A stretch of DNA of 64,000 nucleotides. Source: Acarospora socialis. Taxonomy: Eukaryota > Ascomycota > Lecanoromycetes > Acarosporales > Acarosporaceae. The notes under the pieces are model-generated. The model had not been told where the DNA came from. It did no database searches and worked only from the letters and a program-made list of their open reading frames with translations. Location: assembly GCA_025617375.2 (NCBI GenBank), contig JAMYGW020000004.1, positions 1,984,001 to 2,048,000 of the forward strand, in the 5' to 3' direction. A program made the position numbers and the translations under genes. Below are positions 34,818-50,750 of the stretch, piece by piece; position 1 is the first letter of the stretch; each line of letters starts with the position of its first letter.

Positions 34818-37800
34818 TCACTCGGCAAAGTCATTTGAGCAGTTGTATCTGTCAAAGTCAACCGTGGTTGGAAGCCCTTTGGTCTCTTGAATCAGCTTTT
34901 TGGGGTGGCGTAGAAACTTGCTCACCGCCTTCCTAGGAAGGTGGATAACCAAAAGTTTTATCCAACACTTACAAAGCGCTCTAGTCTCCTTGCCAAACAA
35001 GACCTCCAGATTCTCTGAAGTACCTTTGCCGCACCGATGATCCGCTCCCTGGTCAAGACCACCACTTGACAATCGTAAGCAAGCTTCATCAGCACATAAC
35101 GCCTGTGGAGGTGTCGACGGCCGAGAGTACGACGATACGCTTGCTGAATTACGAGCGTCGCGCGACAAACTCTGGAGGCGCCGAGCAGGCGTGATGCAAG
35201 AAACGCAAGTGCTGCCAGCATAAATTCACGGTCAAAGACGTGACCAGTGTGGGTTGTTCGGCCGAAAATCGAGACTTCTTGGTGTCAGTAGACAGGACGT
35301 AACGGCAACATCACCACACTGGGTTCTAAAACATAACTCGCTGGTGGGAGGGGCTACATACCAAAGTATCGATTGCAACCCAGTCTTCTCAGTTTGGTCT
35401 GTAGGTCAGTTGACTTCGAGCGTGTGTGAACGTGTTCGTTATGCAAATACGGCAGGTACGCGGCATATTCGTCAACGATCTTTTCGAAGATCTTCCCATC
35501 TGCGAATGCCGCTGGGATATTTTCGAAACTCAGCTGGTGTAGTCGAGCGATGCTACCGGCCCAGGCGATAAGTGCTGACGCCGGCTCGTCAGGCCTTTCC
35601 TGGGACCGTCGTTCAGTTTCACGATCGTTCGGATCCTGGGAAGATCGCTTCTGAAGCCTACACGTCTCCTTCTCCAACTCCTTCCAGTTTACCAGCGTGC
35701 CTAGTCCAAATCGACTGATAAGAGCCCACAGCAGCCCGACTGTCTTTTCGCGATGACCGTCGACGATGTCTTGGGCTCTCAGGATCTTGGCTACACTGCT
35801 CACCGCTGTGACGCCGCGCAGCGCATCGAGAGCAATTTGGACATTATGAACTTTCAGTGATTTGGAAGCGCATGGCAGCTTCATGCGAGAGGATAGTGCC
35901 CGGACATCCTCCTGCTGTACGGACTCGAGGGGGAGTGTGTCGTCAGGGGTCTGAACTGTTGCTGCCGAAGGGCACAGCAGCAACTCTACGAGATGCGTAA
36001 GTCTTACGCCATCCCGTAAGTCTGTGGCTAAGTTCTCAATTCGGTATCGATACTCCTGAAGAGGGTGTTGTACATGGTGCACGACATAACCAAGCTGACG
36101 TAGAGCGCGATGCACATCACCGACTGATGGGAAGAGCAATTTCTTCAGTGCGTTCACAACGGAAGCAGATGACTTGTGGGAGGAGGAGGGGAGGAAAAGG
36201 CACGAGGAGATGGCCGTTGTCTGCTTGGCCTTGTCGAGGAGCAGTATTAACAGAAGACTGCGAAGAATTGTGCGTTGTCCCAAACGGCCGGCCCTGCCAA
36301 AATGAAAATCTGTCTGCTGGCCATGACCCGTCTCTTCAACACCGTGCCTCTTCTGAGAGATATCTTCATTCCGTAACAAGAACACATCGAGAAAAGTTCT
36401 CAAAGCAAGCGTCCTTTGCTTTGCTCCTCGTTGTCCACCGCTGGTCAGTGCATCCGACCGTTCGGACGGTTCTTCGAGCTTACGGCCGATGACAGCTTCT
36501 GTAGCTGCTTGGAGTGGTGTTGGTTCATATGTTCGAATCCATAGGTCCAAGAACTCCCTACGGAGCCCAATGTCGCTCCCGAGCTTCGAGGCATTGCAGG
36601 TGATACCTTTCGGGGCATTGAGTGCACCGTGAAGTAATGACGCTTGAAGTTGTTGATTCAATCTCGGAAAAGGAGGCTCATGATATATGTGGACGAGCTC
36701 TTTCGTGAGGTTGACATTCTTTAATCCCATGGCCCACTTGTCGTCCTCGAATGACTCGAACACACAATTCACCAGCTGGGTGATGGCCGCCTCTTGATGA
36801 GCAAGCCAGTCCTCCTCGTAAAGTTCAGGCCTAGAAATTTCGCTGAGTAAGGGGTAGGATTCACTGTGGCCCTGCGGGGAGTGAGCCACTACAGGCTTGT
36901 CTAGCTCTTTAGGTGATCCCCCGCATGCTTGATTCCATACTACTTTGGTCGGACCGTCCCGGTGTTGAAAACACTGGGTCTCTGTTGTGCTTCGAAAGCC
37001 ATGCTTTTCTAGCAATGGGCTCAGGTTTCGCGACTTTCGAAGTCTATCGCACCGATTTCTCTTCTTGGAACGGACGGTCTTTGAAACAGCAGGTGGTCCG
37101 CGACCGGCATCGCCCAGGTCATTGGCATCAGCTTCTACTCGATCCGTTGTCGAATCTGATTTGCAGTCTTGGCCAGTGCTGACAGTTCCTTCAGCCTTAG
37201 ACAAGCAAAGCGGTCTTCCCAATCCGGCAGGGGGGATGTTCTCTTTCCCACCTCCATTCCCAAACCTGTCTGGTATCGCTGTGGTTTCCTGCTTGAGTGT
37301 CGACAATGTCTGAAGTGGTACTCTGCTCGCTGCGATCGCCCCTGCAGACTTCTTTACCCTTTCCCTGAAGGTTCTCACATTGACATTTTGGCTGTTGGCT
37401 AGAATCAACGCTGGAGAGTTCCACTCCAAAGAATCAAGCTGTCCTGAGACCTCGTTGCTACACGAGATCATCCTAGGATGGATGGTCTGGATTGTAGTGT
37501 CATCTGACGGTATATAAATGGTCATCCGCCTGGGCCTCCGTTTTATAGTGTGTCGCTGAACGAAGCCCTCCGGCTCCATGCAAGACGTAGCGGCAGCCTT
37601 CTTGTCGATATCATTTTGCCTTTCTGCCAGCAGGGCCGAGACACTGCGTCTGGGGCTCGTTATTTTGCTGATTTTCGCTCCAGCCCGGCCAGTCAATTCT
37701 TGCGCCGGCTGCGGGGCCCCAATCTCCATCGGGACTTCCTCTCGTCTTTTAGAGACGTTCTCACTAGATCTGAAACCGTGGCGGGACGTTGCATCACGTC

Positions 37801-37867
37801 CACTGCCAGGAACTAATATACCTCCCACACGATCTCCATATATTCCACTATTGGGACCGCTGCTCAT
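34818..37867 (-). CDS. Abnormal spindle-like (ASPM/Sha1-type) calponin-homology and IQ protein
   Basis: This is a spindle/microtubule-associated protein that should bind calmodulin. Exons are 37867-35362, 35277-34973 and 34928-34818 (973 residues); the last acceptor could instead be at 34916 (969 residues). The N-terminal ~350 residues are basic and disordered, with a KENIPP motif and many SP/TP-type sites typical of cell-cycle proteins. A central helical region follows (LYEEDWLAHQEAAITQLVN). The calponin-homology domain lies at about 610-770 (IENLATDLRDGVRLTHLVEL, VHNVQIALDAL, VGLLWALISRFGL). The C-terminal exon has two IQ motifs (LVIQQAYRRTLGRRHLHRR and AKVLQRIWRSCLARR). Far fewer IQ motifs than animal ASPM is usual in fungi. 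Confidence 0.85.
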
Positions 37868-38900
37868 CTTCCTAGGCGCGACTTTGGTCCTCTTGGCGCG
37901 GTGTTTCTGAAAATACGCGTACAGTTCGGTGGTGGAATTCAGTATATTCAGTCCTCTCGTCGACCATCGCGTACGGCCGGTTGTCCGCTTTCAAGCTGCT
38001 ATGGGCGTTCGAGAGACTCAAGCGCTCTATGTTGACCATTCAGACGATCTTTTGGGCACAATATTCCTTCTTTAGATGTAAAACATGGTAGTGTTTGCGC
38101 GACCTGACAGCAACGTGGGATGCGACAGTTTGCGGTAATTTTTACGTAGGCACGGAGTTGACAACTTGAGCGGTTGCCCCGACAACCAGCTTTGAAAAGG
38201 GATGCAGCATAAGATAACGATGACCTTTGATTATCGCAAGTATACACTCACTACCTTTACACCTTGGATAGTTAAATTAGAGAGAGAAGAGTGACATTTT
38301 CGGACCTAAAAGTACTTTGAATATGCTCAACTTCAATTCTCCTCTCAGTTATGAGCTTGACTCATGTACTGGGAAGGCAGAGTGCTTCTACCGAGATATA
38401 TGAGCTTCAACGACTTTTCCTCAGACCATTCCCCTGGAGGATAATTGTGGTCATAACTACTAGTGGTGAAAGTTGCCCCGAACCTGTTTGAAATGTTGCA
38501 ATCGATATAATAGTATTCTGCCAATGATGAAACCATGCCATGAACGCCGGTGCCCATACAGCTACAAATAGATCAAGACAAGGACATGTCCCTGAGATAA
38601 TCACTGTCAGTTGAACTGGAACAAAAGAGATGAGCCATTTGACGCCTGAAGAGCTGTTTGCCATACATTTGTTATGAAGTATGATAACAAACATATGCAC
38701 CATCGATAAGAGCCAAGACCGCCCTCATGAGCGACTTAGTGGCCCATGACGACTACTTCATGCAAAAGAGCTCGTAATCGATACTGCCGTATAGCGTCAT
38801 CTTCCGCGTAACTCAAGAGGCATGGAGTGATGGCGCAGTCATAGCCACGTGGGCGAGAAGTATCTGGTAAATGCAACACCAGTTCCCGGGATTTCGGACT
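37868..38900. other. Intergenic
   Basis: This is a 1.0-kb spacer, with the ASPM-like promoter on one side and the VTS1 3' end on the other. The open frame of the ASPM-like gene extends upstream of its first ATG without a stop for about 25 codons, but no earlier ATG was found in frame. Small ORFs (38345-38703) look random. Confidence 0.4.
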
Positions 38901-40906
38901 TCAAAGCTTTCCGTCTGCTTTTGCTTCCTTAACTTGTTCAAAAACCTGTGAAGTTACATTTTAGCTTGCGAATGATATGGGAATGCTTGTGGATCATACT
39001 TTAAGCATCTTCCTTCGAGCGCCCAATGCATTGACGCCACGATCTTCCAAACCTTGGTCATCCAGCTCGACAAGGTCGGACCATTTGAGGTCCTTCAAGT
39101 TATCAGTGTATTTGTGAAGTCGCAAGCTCCTTAGCCAGCTTGGGATATCCTGGAGAAGACTTGGGTCGGTGGGGTCTTCGGGAGGCTTTGAGCTTCCTCT
39201 TCGACCACGAGGAGACCTCCCTCTTGCCATTTCAGAGTGATCGGACAAGTAGCCTTCATGACTTCCCGGTCTTCCAATACTATACTGACTGAGATTGATG
39301 CCGGAAATACCGTTGTTCAGGAGAGAAGAGCTGTCATATGCTGCCAGGTACCCATTGTTCTGGGGAGGTGCGAAACCGATACCGCCAAAACTGGAGCCTT
39401 GCATAGCCAAGCCAGGAGAGCTGGGGCGAGATCGACCGCCAGCTAATGCTGCTTGCTGTTGTGCCTGCAGAATGGCGATCTGCTGTGTGCTAAACTGCTG
39501 AGGGTTCAACACCTGACCAGTCTCGTTGATCATGATGACGTTGGCGGATGGCACGTTCTGCCCTGGGAAAGTAGGAGACAGTGGCACTTGGTTCACGTTG
39601 CCCTGGCGGTCACTGGAGCGAGCGCGACGGTATTTGCGAACGTCGTCGAGCGCGATACGGTTGTTGACTGTGGAAAGAGCAGCTAGTTTCATAGCCGTAG
39701 CGTTTGCGACCATATCCGCTTGATTTGTACCCTGCTGATTACTGAAGCTAGGCACCATAGGAGTATTCGACATGGAAGCCCAACTGCCGTTGCCCACATT
39801 GTAAGGAGATAACAATGGTAATTCAGTGTTGTTGTGTTGGGCAACACCGATGGCAGTGTTGTGCAAGGAAGAGCCACCAGAGAGTTGAGGAGGTCTCGGT
39901 GATCGCAAGCCAGCGGACGGGGGAGGCTGGCTGAACTGGCCCATGGGCTGTTGTCCGGAAGAGGATTTGGGTCGTGAAACGTTTTGATGAGTGTCAGAGC
40001 CACGCTGGGCCCAAGGGGATGGCGAGGGTAGGGGCGCATTATCCTTGCTGGTGTCCCCGAGAGCGGAGATAGTTGGTGCAACCAGTGACGAGCGGTCTCC
40101 GAAAGCAGCGCTGTTACGGTTGGATGTGGGCATATTCCCAGTCTGTTGAGTGTATTCAGCTTTCTTCTTTGCAATTGCCGCCGCAGCATCCGGGAACATT
40201 GCATTGATTGTTGACGGATCCAGACCCGAGTTGCGTTTGTTACCAGGAGACGGTGGGGGTCGACCGAAGGAGTTACGGGAGCCCTCCACATTCAGCTTAC
40301 TCATCGCATCACTCAGACGGTTAGACATGGCGTCTGTGAGGATGTTAGCCTCCCACATTAAGTTCTCGACAAAGAACCTGCAGGGTCGCCACCTTTTTCA
40401 CCGAAATTAGCAGGGGAAAGCACGCCGGACATGGGGTGGCTTTTAGCCATCTGTTGTAGAACCTGGATAAAGAAGCGTATCTGAACCTGCGTGGTCTGTT
40501 GCAACAGTGCGTAAAGCGCCGCAGTCCTCTCGGCTTCGCTCAGGACCCTAAACCACTGCTCTATCGCACTCAATTCATCCTTGAAATCCTGGTCGAGGGT
40601 CGCCGCTGCCATCTCTTCCAAAGTGGTTTCGTATTGGTCGATGTCGGCAATCCATTGCTGAGCAGCTTTGTCCATCGCATCGTCCGCGTTACTCTGGCCC
40701 TGTGACTGTTGACTTTGGTTGAAATACACCTCCGATGAAGGCCGGATGTTCCGGCTTAGAAGAGGCGAGGACGAGAAGACGGACATGTCCGCAGAGGCAC
40801 GAAGATGGTGACCGGACCCGATAGCGCGGGATGATGGAGGACGGAGTGAGGAGTTGGAGACCTCGGGTGTGCTATTGCGATTGCCGATAATCTGACTTGC
40901 CGACAT
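38901..40906 (-). CDS. VTS1: SAM-domain RNA-binding protein Vts1 (Smaug family)
   Basis: This is a post-transcriptional regulator that binds CNGG-loop hairpins in mRNA through a SAM domain and recruits deadenylation. Exons 40906-40378, 40333-39000 and 38945-38901 give 635 residues; introns are 44 and 54 nt. The N-terminal helical domain (about 65-175: [40 protein letters not shown]) is the conserved Vts1 region. A long Ser/Pro/Gln/Asn-rich linker follows. The SAM domain is at the extreme C terminus (about 567-635), including [17 protein letters not shown] and [20 protein letters not shown]; the last 15 residues come from the short third exon. The ATG at 40906 starts MSASQIIG. It is divergent from TFC4. 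Confidence 0.95.
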
Positions 40907-42111
40907 CTTGTAACAGATGTGATGCTCGTGCACTTCGTAGTTGTTGAAGTTGGATCTGGCACCAGAATGCGTTTATCACCAACGGTATGTAACTCCTGCA
41001 GTACCTGCTGACCTCAAAGGAGCTTCACTGATGGCTGCTGGGGAACTTCCAAGCTGTCTACAGAGCGAGGTTCTGAGGCCGTCAAATGCCCGAGCTGTGA
41101 CAGTGTGCGTAGGTTTGGTACGCGATGACGAGTGACCGAGATCTAGCAAACAACCAAGCCAGTGGCGAATGCTTGACCGAGTAAGGTAGTCAGAGAAGCA
41201 CCAGGTAGGAACTGATATATTGGTCTCTTTAGGGCGCTCGTTTGTGTGTAAGTGTACATCCACCTGCTTCGAACTCGAGAGCAAGGCAAGTTGAGCAAAT
41301 ATCTCAGCACCGAACAGCCCGATGAGAAACGAGAGAAGTTGCTACTGTAAGGAGAGAGATGATGGGGAAGAGATCAGAGATGGGAAGGTTTAGGTAAGGT
41401 GAAGGGTAAGGTAGGGAAAGAATGTGCTCTCGCTGACTGGGATGGGTACGGTACGTATGGAATTCGATTGGAGGTATGGTAAATTATACTTGAATGAGGT
41501 GAGGTCCTACGCTAGTGACAGGTCTAATTATAGGATACCGACACTTCGCTACCTTTGGTACCTTCGTACTTCGTACCTATCTTGAGAACCTGCAAGTGCC
41601 TCCAACTAATTCCAATATGTGTAGGTAGATTTCTACATTGCACAGAGAAGGCGTCTCAGGTGTTGAATGAACAGGGATCTGGTCTATGAGTGTGATTTGA
41701 ATATCTCCGCACTTGCATGTATCGTACGAACTACTGGGAACAGGCCCAAACTCGATCATCAAGTCTGTATGGGAGGGATTTGAACACCAATACCTCATCT
41801 CAAGAGCCGCATAGTCTTGTGTAAGGATCAGCTTGCTAGAATTGGGTGTAAAGAGGAGGGCGATTCATCTTCAGTAGTACCACGCATCCGACACTGCTAC
41901 CGGATCATCTTCCCTCCAGGCACCTCACACCACCATGTCACATCAGGAGCATCCTCTTTAGTTTGTTCCTAGAGTATGGCTGATTCGCTGAAAGCTCACA
42001 CACATGAACGCTACATGATAGTCGATGTTTACGGAGAAAAAGGGTATTGTGGATAGAGATCCGCCTTTAACTTGAATAAGGACAAACGAACAGATTCATA
42101 TAGCAGTCCTG
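40907..42111. promoter_or_regulatory. Divergent intergenic region between VTS1 and TFC4
   Basis: This 1.2-kb region must contain both promoters. It holds a purine-rich stretch with AAGGTAAGGTAGG-like units (41370-41430), TACCTTCGTACTTCGTACC (about 41560) and, just inside the TFC4 start, TACTCCGTAC. I recognise no specific factor site. Confidence 0.5.
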
Positions 42112-45100
42112 ATGGAGCGATCTAACTATACTCCGTACCACGGCGCTGAAGAGGAGGGCACGTACCCAGAGCCAGATTACATACCTGCATATCCATGGCT
42201 TGGCAGTAAGGAACATGGTGGGCGTCCACTTTCTCCAACCCATCCCATACGAGACAGTTGTCCCATGCTGGCTGAGGGCTTCGGTCCGCAAAACTATGAC
42301 AGCGGAGTGGGAAGACCTGGCCTTGTCATCAACGATGAAATGGATCAACATTCCTTTCCTCCTAGTCCTTTGCGACAGCCTGATGATCCGGCAGTCGACC
42401 CTGACTTCGAGGTATCTGAAGGGAGCAGAATGTGCGTGTAAATTGCTCGGCCTCTACAAAGCTAACCCTTGAGCCAGGAGTGATGTACAGCTGTCCGAAG
42501 TGGACTCGGAAGCTTTCTCTGAGTCACTTGAAGACCGTCCTACACGGGGAAACCGTAGAGCTAAACGTGGGCGTCCCTCGGGTCGTGGAGGTAGAGGGCG
42601 TGGGGCAAGAGGAGGAGCAGCTTGGAAAGGCATCAAGAGAGGCCCTCGGAAACCGGCAGAGCCGAGTCAGGAGTTCAAGATCCTACATTCCGAAGCTACG
42701 ACAGCATTCATAGACCACGATTACGATAGAGCAGATGACTTCGCTCAGCGAGCTATCCTTGCAAACCCTGAGATGTTTGCAGCTCACTCGTTGCTCTCCG
42801 AGATCCATCTGGCACGGGGAGACAAAGACAAGGCTCTGGCGGCGCTTTTCAATGGCGCTCACACCAGACCCAAAGACGTTCAAGTCTGGTCTAGGGTAGC
42901 AAATCTTATTATGGAGCGAGCGGGAGACGATCGAACGGCAGCTCTTAACGACGCGATTTATTGCTATAACAGGATTATCGGGGTGGATGCTACGAACATG
43001 CATGCACGATATCAAAGAGCGGCCCTCAATCGTGAACTCGGGTACAATGGCAGAGCAGTCCTCGAATATGAGCGCATGCTGAAACTGCTACCTCACGATA
43101 CCACCGTTCTCCGCCATCTTACGGAAGTCTGTATAGACCTAGGGGAGGTGGAAAGGGCCAAGGACCACTACGACGTTAGTATTGCGTACTATCTGTCCGA
43201 CGAGAAAGCTAGCGGCATGGAGTTATCTTGGTCGGACATCAATATATACGGAGAGCTCTTCAGCTTCCTGCGTCAATATGCGGAAGGAATCTCTAAGCTC
43301 AAGTTATTGTCCAGATCGTTGTTGGGCAGAGGGCGAGAGACTTACTGGGATGATATTGTAGAAGATGACCGAGAATGGGATTCTGAGGATATCCCACGAC
43401 GGTCACAAGTTCAACAATTCGCCGCAGGTCAGTACGGCTCTACTACTTACGGCGATGGTCTACCGCTTGAAATTCGAATCAAACTTGGCATATATCGCCT
43501 GAAGCTTGGAAGCCATGTCAAAGAAGCTTTGGTAAGAACTCTCGATTCATTCACCGGAATGCTAGGCGGGGTCTTTCCTAACGACGGCTTAGCACCACTT
43601 TGATTGGCTTGATGCGGAAGACGATCAACCTGGCGCGAAATTGTTTGATTACCCCGATCTGTTTCGTGAAACTGCTGATGCTCTCAGCGAGGAGGGACTT
43701 TATCACGAAGCTCTTCGCTTTTACGAGCCACTGCAACAGGTGAAGGACTACACGGATGCCTCCTTCTACCATGCGATGGCTGCATGCTATAGAGCGGTAG
43801 GCTTAGTCACCGAAGCCGAAGATTGTTACCAGACTATTATCGAGCACGACGAAGAGAATGTTGATGCACGTGTGCAATTGGCGAAGATGTTTGAGGAGCT
43901 CGGTATGCCTGAGCAAGCCTTTACGTATGTCACTGAGGTAATGTTGCTTGGCCAGCAGCACATGGACCCTTTAAAGAAAGTCGAAATTGCAGCAGGCCCG
44001 GCTATAGCTGAGGCCGAATTTCCTATGCCTACCATGCTTGCTCATCGCACTAGCCGACCAGGAGCACGAAAGCCAAAAACTAATCTCAGCATCACCGAGA
44101 AGGCAGTCCTAGAGCGCACTCGCGACGGTACTATCCGAATACTTCACCAACGTTTCTTGGAACTACGCGAGGCGATGCTTGCTGGTGATAAGGACTCCAC
44201 AGTACAATGGCTTGATGCTACCAGAGGTCTAATTCTAGATTTCAAATCGAATAAAGTCTTCTTCCCATGGGACAAGTACATCAAGTTCCAGGGATATTCC
44301 AAAGAAGGTCGGAATAAAACGACAAAACCAAACACGAGTGAGGCGATAGATGAAATGGAAGCTATGGCTGAGAGACTACAAAACTCTTTAGGTATGGATA
44401 GTCCATAACGTGCCCATCACGATTCACTGATGCTATACAGGTGAACAGGAAGAGCCGGTTGTGTCAGCGACTCCATCCGTACCTACGGACTACCGGGGCG
44501 TCTCTTTCGAGATGTGGCTGGACATCTTCCTCGAGTATGCCTTGTACCTCTCCCGAGGCGGTGATATCGAGGGAGCTTATGAGACTATCACCACTGCCAC
44601 AGATGCCAGTGTCTTTTATCACAATCATCAATTCATGTACTTGATCCACGTCTGCTGGTTCAGTATGTGCAATCTTTCTCGCAATTGGGACGTTCAAAGC
44701 TAATCCCGATCAGCGTGCGCATTATATACCGATGACGAGGAGGCTCTTTGCAATATTTCTCGCTGGTTCATGAAAGAGTACCAATTCTCCACCGATAGCT
44801 ATCGTCTGTTCTCTGCTCTGAATCGTCTGTGCAATGCTCCGATGTCTTGGTACAACTCCGGACCATCTCAGAAGTTCATTCTCCGACAGATCAAGGCAAT
44901 GGACTTCTCACTGCTTGGTGACGAAGCTGGCGGAAGCATATTTCACGAGAAAGCCTCTTATTCCACCAAAGATGAGAATGGCAATCCGGTTCCGGCCCAG
45001 GACATGGACGTAGCCCTCTTGATGCTCTACGGCCATATCCTATATACTGGAACGAGTTACTCATACGCACTGAGTGAGCTTCAGATAATCCCGACAATGT

Positions 45101-45556
45101 CTTTCAAAAACTTGTGTCTGACCATAACAACTAGATTACTTTTTTCGAGCCTTCGCCCTCGATCCAACGAATCATATGATAAATCTATCACTAGCTCTGG
45201 GTTACATCCATTACGCACTGAAACGGCAATCCGAAAATCGGCATTATCTCATCATGCAGGGACTCTCATTCCTCTTCGTATACTACGATCTCCGGCATTC
45301 CTCTAAATCTTTGCAAGAGAAACAGGAGGCGGAGTACAATGTTGCACGCGCCTATCACATGCTAGGTTTGACACATCTAGCGATCCCTTACTACCAAAAG
45401 TGCCTCGACCTTAGTCAAGACCTACACGATTCCGAGACCAACGATTTCATGGATGATTTTGGCAGGGACGCAGCGATGGCTTTGCAAGGGATATGGGCTC
45501 AAGGCGGCAATACTGAGATGGCGACAGCCGTCACAGAAAGGTGGCTGATAATATGA
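42112..45556 (+). CDS. TFC4: Transcription factor TFIIIC subunit tau131 (TPR protein)
   Basis: This TFIIIC subunit bridges the tau-A module to TFIIIB at RNA polymerase III genes (yeast Tfc4, fission yeast Sfc4). Exons 42112-42431, 42478-43531, 43593-44391, 44441-44662, 44714-45073 and 45135-45556 join in frame to 1058 residues; five introns of 46-61 nt have normal donors (GTGCGT, GTAAGA, GTATGG, GTATGT, GTGAGC). The N terminus is acidic, then comes an Arg/Gly-rich stretch (about 130-150: KRGRPSGRGGRGRGARGG). TPR repeats follow from about 165 (AHSLLSEIHLARGDKDKAL) and, after a break, from about 510 to the C terminus (FYHAMAACYRAVGLVTEAED; YNVARAYHMLGLTHLAIPYY). The protein ends in ERWLII, like its orthologues. 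Confidence 0.93.
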
Positions 45557-46961
45557 GAATGCAGTTGTGTTCGATGACGTGAGGTAATGTGATCAAGCTC
45601 ACGAAGTGTACGGGTCTCCACCATGGCTAAACTTGCGTAGCTTGATATGCTGCATCTAACTCATTCAGTACAATCAGGACTAGACAGTGGTGCCTATTGG
45701 AATGCGGCAGCATCTTACCTAGTGAGAACGAGGTTAGCTGGATGCAAAGCAGGCGTTGGGCACGCTTCACGTAAAGGGCAGTAACACGACGCAGGGCTTG
45801 CCCAGCATCTGGTGAACATCTGAGAGATGTGCTCGTTGGCGTCAGATTCTAGAGGCCAAACAGATGGATCATAACGGCCAAGTTAAAGACACATCGGCAT
45901 AGGAGCTCGGACCTAGATGTCTGGCTTCAATATCCTGAGTGAGGAGACCTGTTTTTACCAATCAACAGGGTAACATTAGTCGGTGCGGCGCTCAGAGCAG
46001 TAGCATTGATGATGGCGCATACTGAGAGTCAGATGAGGAGATGGTCTCTACAGATGAAATACCGTACTTTAGTTGGCGTACTGTCGTTTGTACCCGGGTG
46101 CTGGCAGTTGTATAGGATTAGAAAAAGAGGTTGACGAATGAGGTAGTTCGTGGATTCTCTACCTTATATATATAGGAACGTCTTCTAGAGGGGAAAGGTA
46201 ATCAAGCAGTCCAAAACCCCGCACAAAGTAATCCCTAGTTGACTGGAAGCTTTGTCCATGACTATCTAAAACAATGCGTACAATGTGAACATTGGTAAGG
46301 CATAAATGGTTCTAAGGAGAGCTGAGAACGAGAGTGACATCCCAAACGAAGAGGACAGGCACCAGCATTTTGGGCAGCAGTGTGGTATGAAGCAATTGGT
46401 ACTTCGCAGGTCGCTATCCACCGTAATACACATGTTAGGTATGGAGCCCTTCGCTCAAATTCTGTTGTAGACATATAGTGTAAAGCTCTCTATGAAGTAA
46501 GGCCGGAACGTCGAGGTGTATGTAACCTCTGCTGATTCCCAATTTCTCAGAAGGGCCGAAACAACCACTCAAAATCAGGCGCCCAGCCATGGGTGCATAT
46601 CTTTGCGCAGCGCGAAAACAACCTGGATACGAAGGATCCCAGAGGTTGCCGTAAGTAATGTGTTTTTGTTTGCTGGCAATAATAATTTTGTAAAGGAAGG
46701 AAGACCGGAAGCGAAAAGATGGCTGAGGAACCTTCAGTCTAAACTCGATATGTATTAGCCCCAATCTTCACTGCATCTGGCTTGGAACCGCGATCTGGCT
46801 AAATGTCAAATCTCACAGCGACGTTATTACGAATCACATAATCCACAGCTTGTTGTCTACAATCTGAAGGACACAAATACCTAAACACTGAAGCTGAGCA
46901 TTTTCGTCAGTGTCAGCGCCAGCGAGAGTGCAGTACGGGAACAAATAGGCACCTGTTGAAG
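45557..46961. other. Intergenic
   Basis: This 1.4-kb spacer lies between the tandem genes TFC4 and SEC23 and holds the SEC23 promoter. No gene or RNA was recognised; a short TATA-like tract (TTATATATATAG, near 46165) is distant from the SEC23 start. Confidence 0.4.
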
Positions 46962-49605
<2,644 letters not shown>

Positions 49606-49965
49606 AAAGGTCGGCTGGTTTTACGACTCGGCGCAAGTCATACTGTGAAGGTTTGGTCTGGTAGATGATGAGTAGACCAGGAGACTCAGGTACTATTGAT
49701 AGTTTATATATTTCGCAGCATTGCTCTTGTAACACCAGCCCAGATTTGGTCATCTTTCCTAGGAGTAAATCACTCACATAAGTAAGATGAGAATGCTTCT
49801 CTGCGCGGTCGAAGGCGAGTTGTTTGGCAGCCGGGTTAGGGAACCTTACCCACTTAGCTTAGTAAGCAAACTAGTATTTCGCACAAAACACCAAATTGCG
49901 CTTAAAGAAATTCAATACTCAACACGCCGACAATCTAGAGCGATTGACTACCTTTCGCATTCGCC
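49606..49965. promoter_or_regulatory. Short SEC23-RPL12 spacer
   Basis: Only 360 bp separate the SEC23 stop from the RPL12 start on the same strand, so the SEC23 terminator and RPL12 promoter are compact. No named ribosomal-protein promoter element was recognised. Confidence 0.5.

Positions 49966-50750
<785 letters not shown>

Noticed and set aside
41760-41850. Possible tRNA on the - strand (GTGTTCAAATCCC near 41775)
   Set aside because: No matching A box and no acceptor-stem pairing were found at the right distance.
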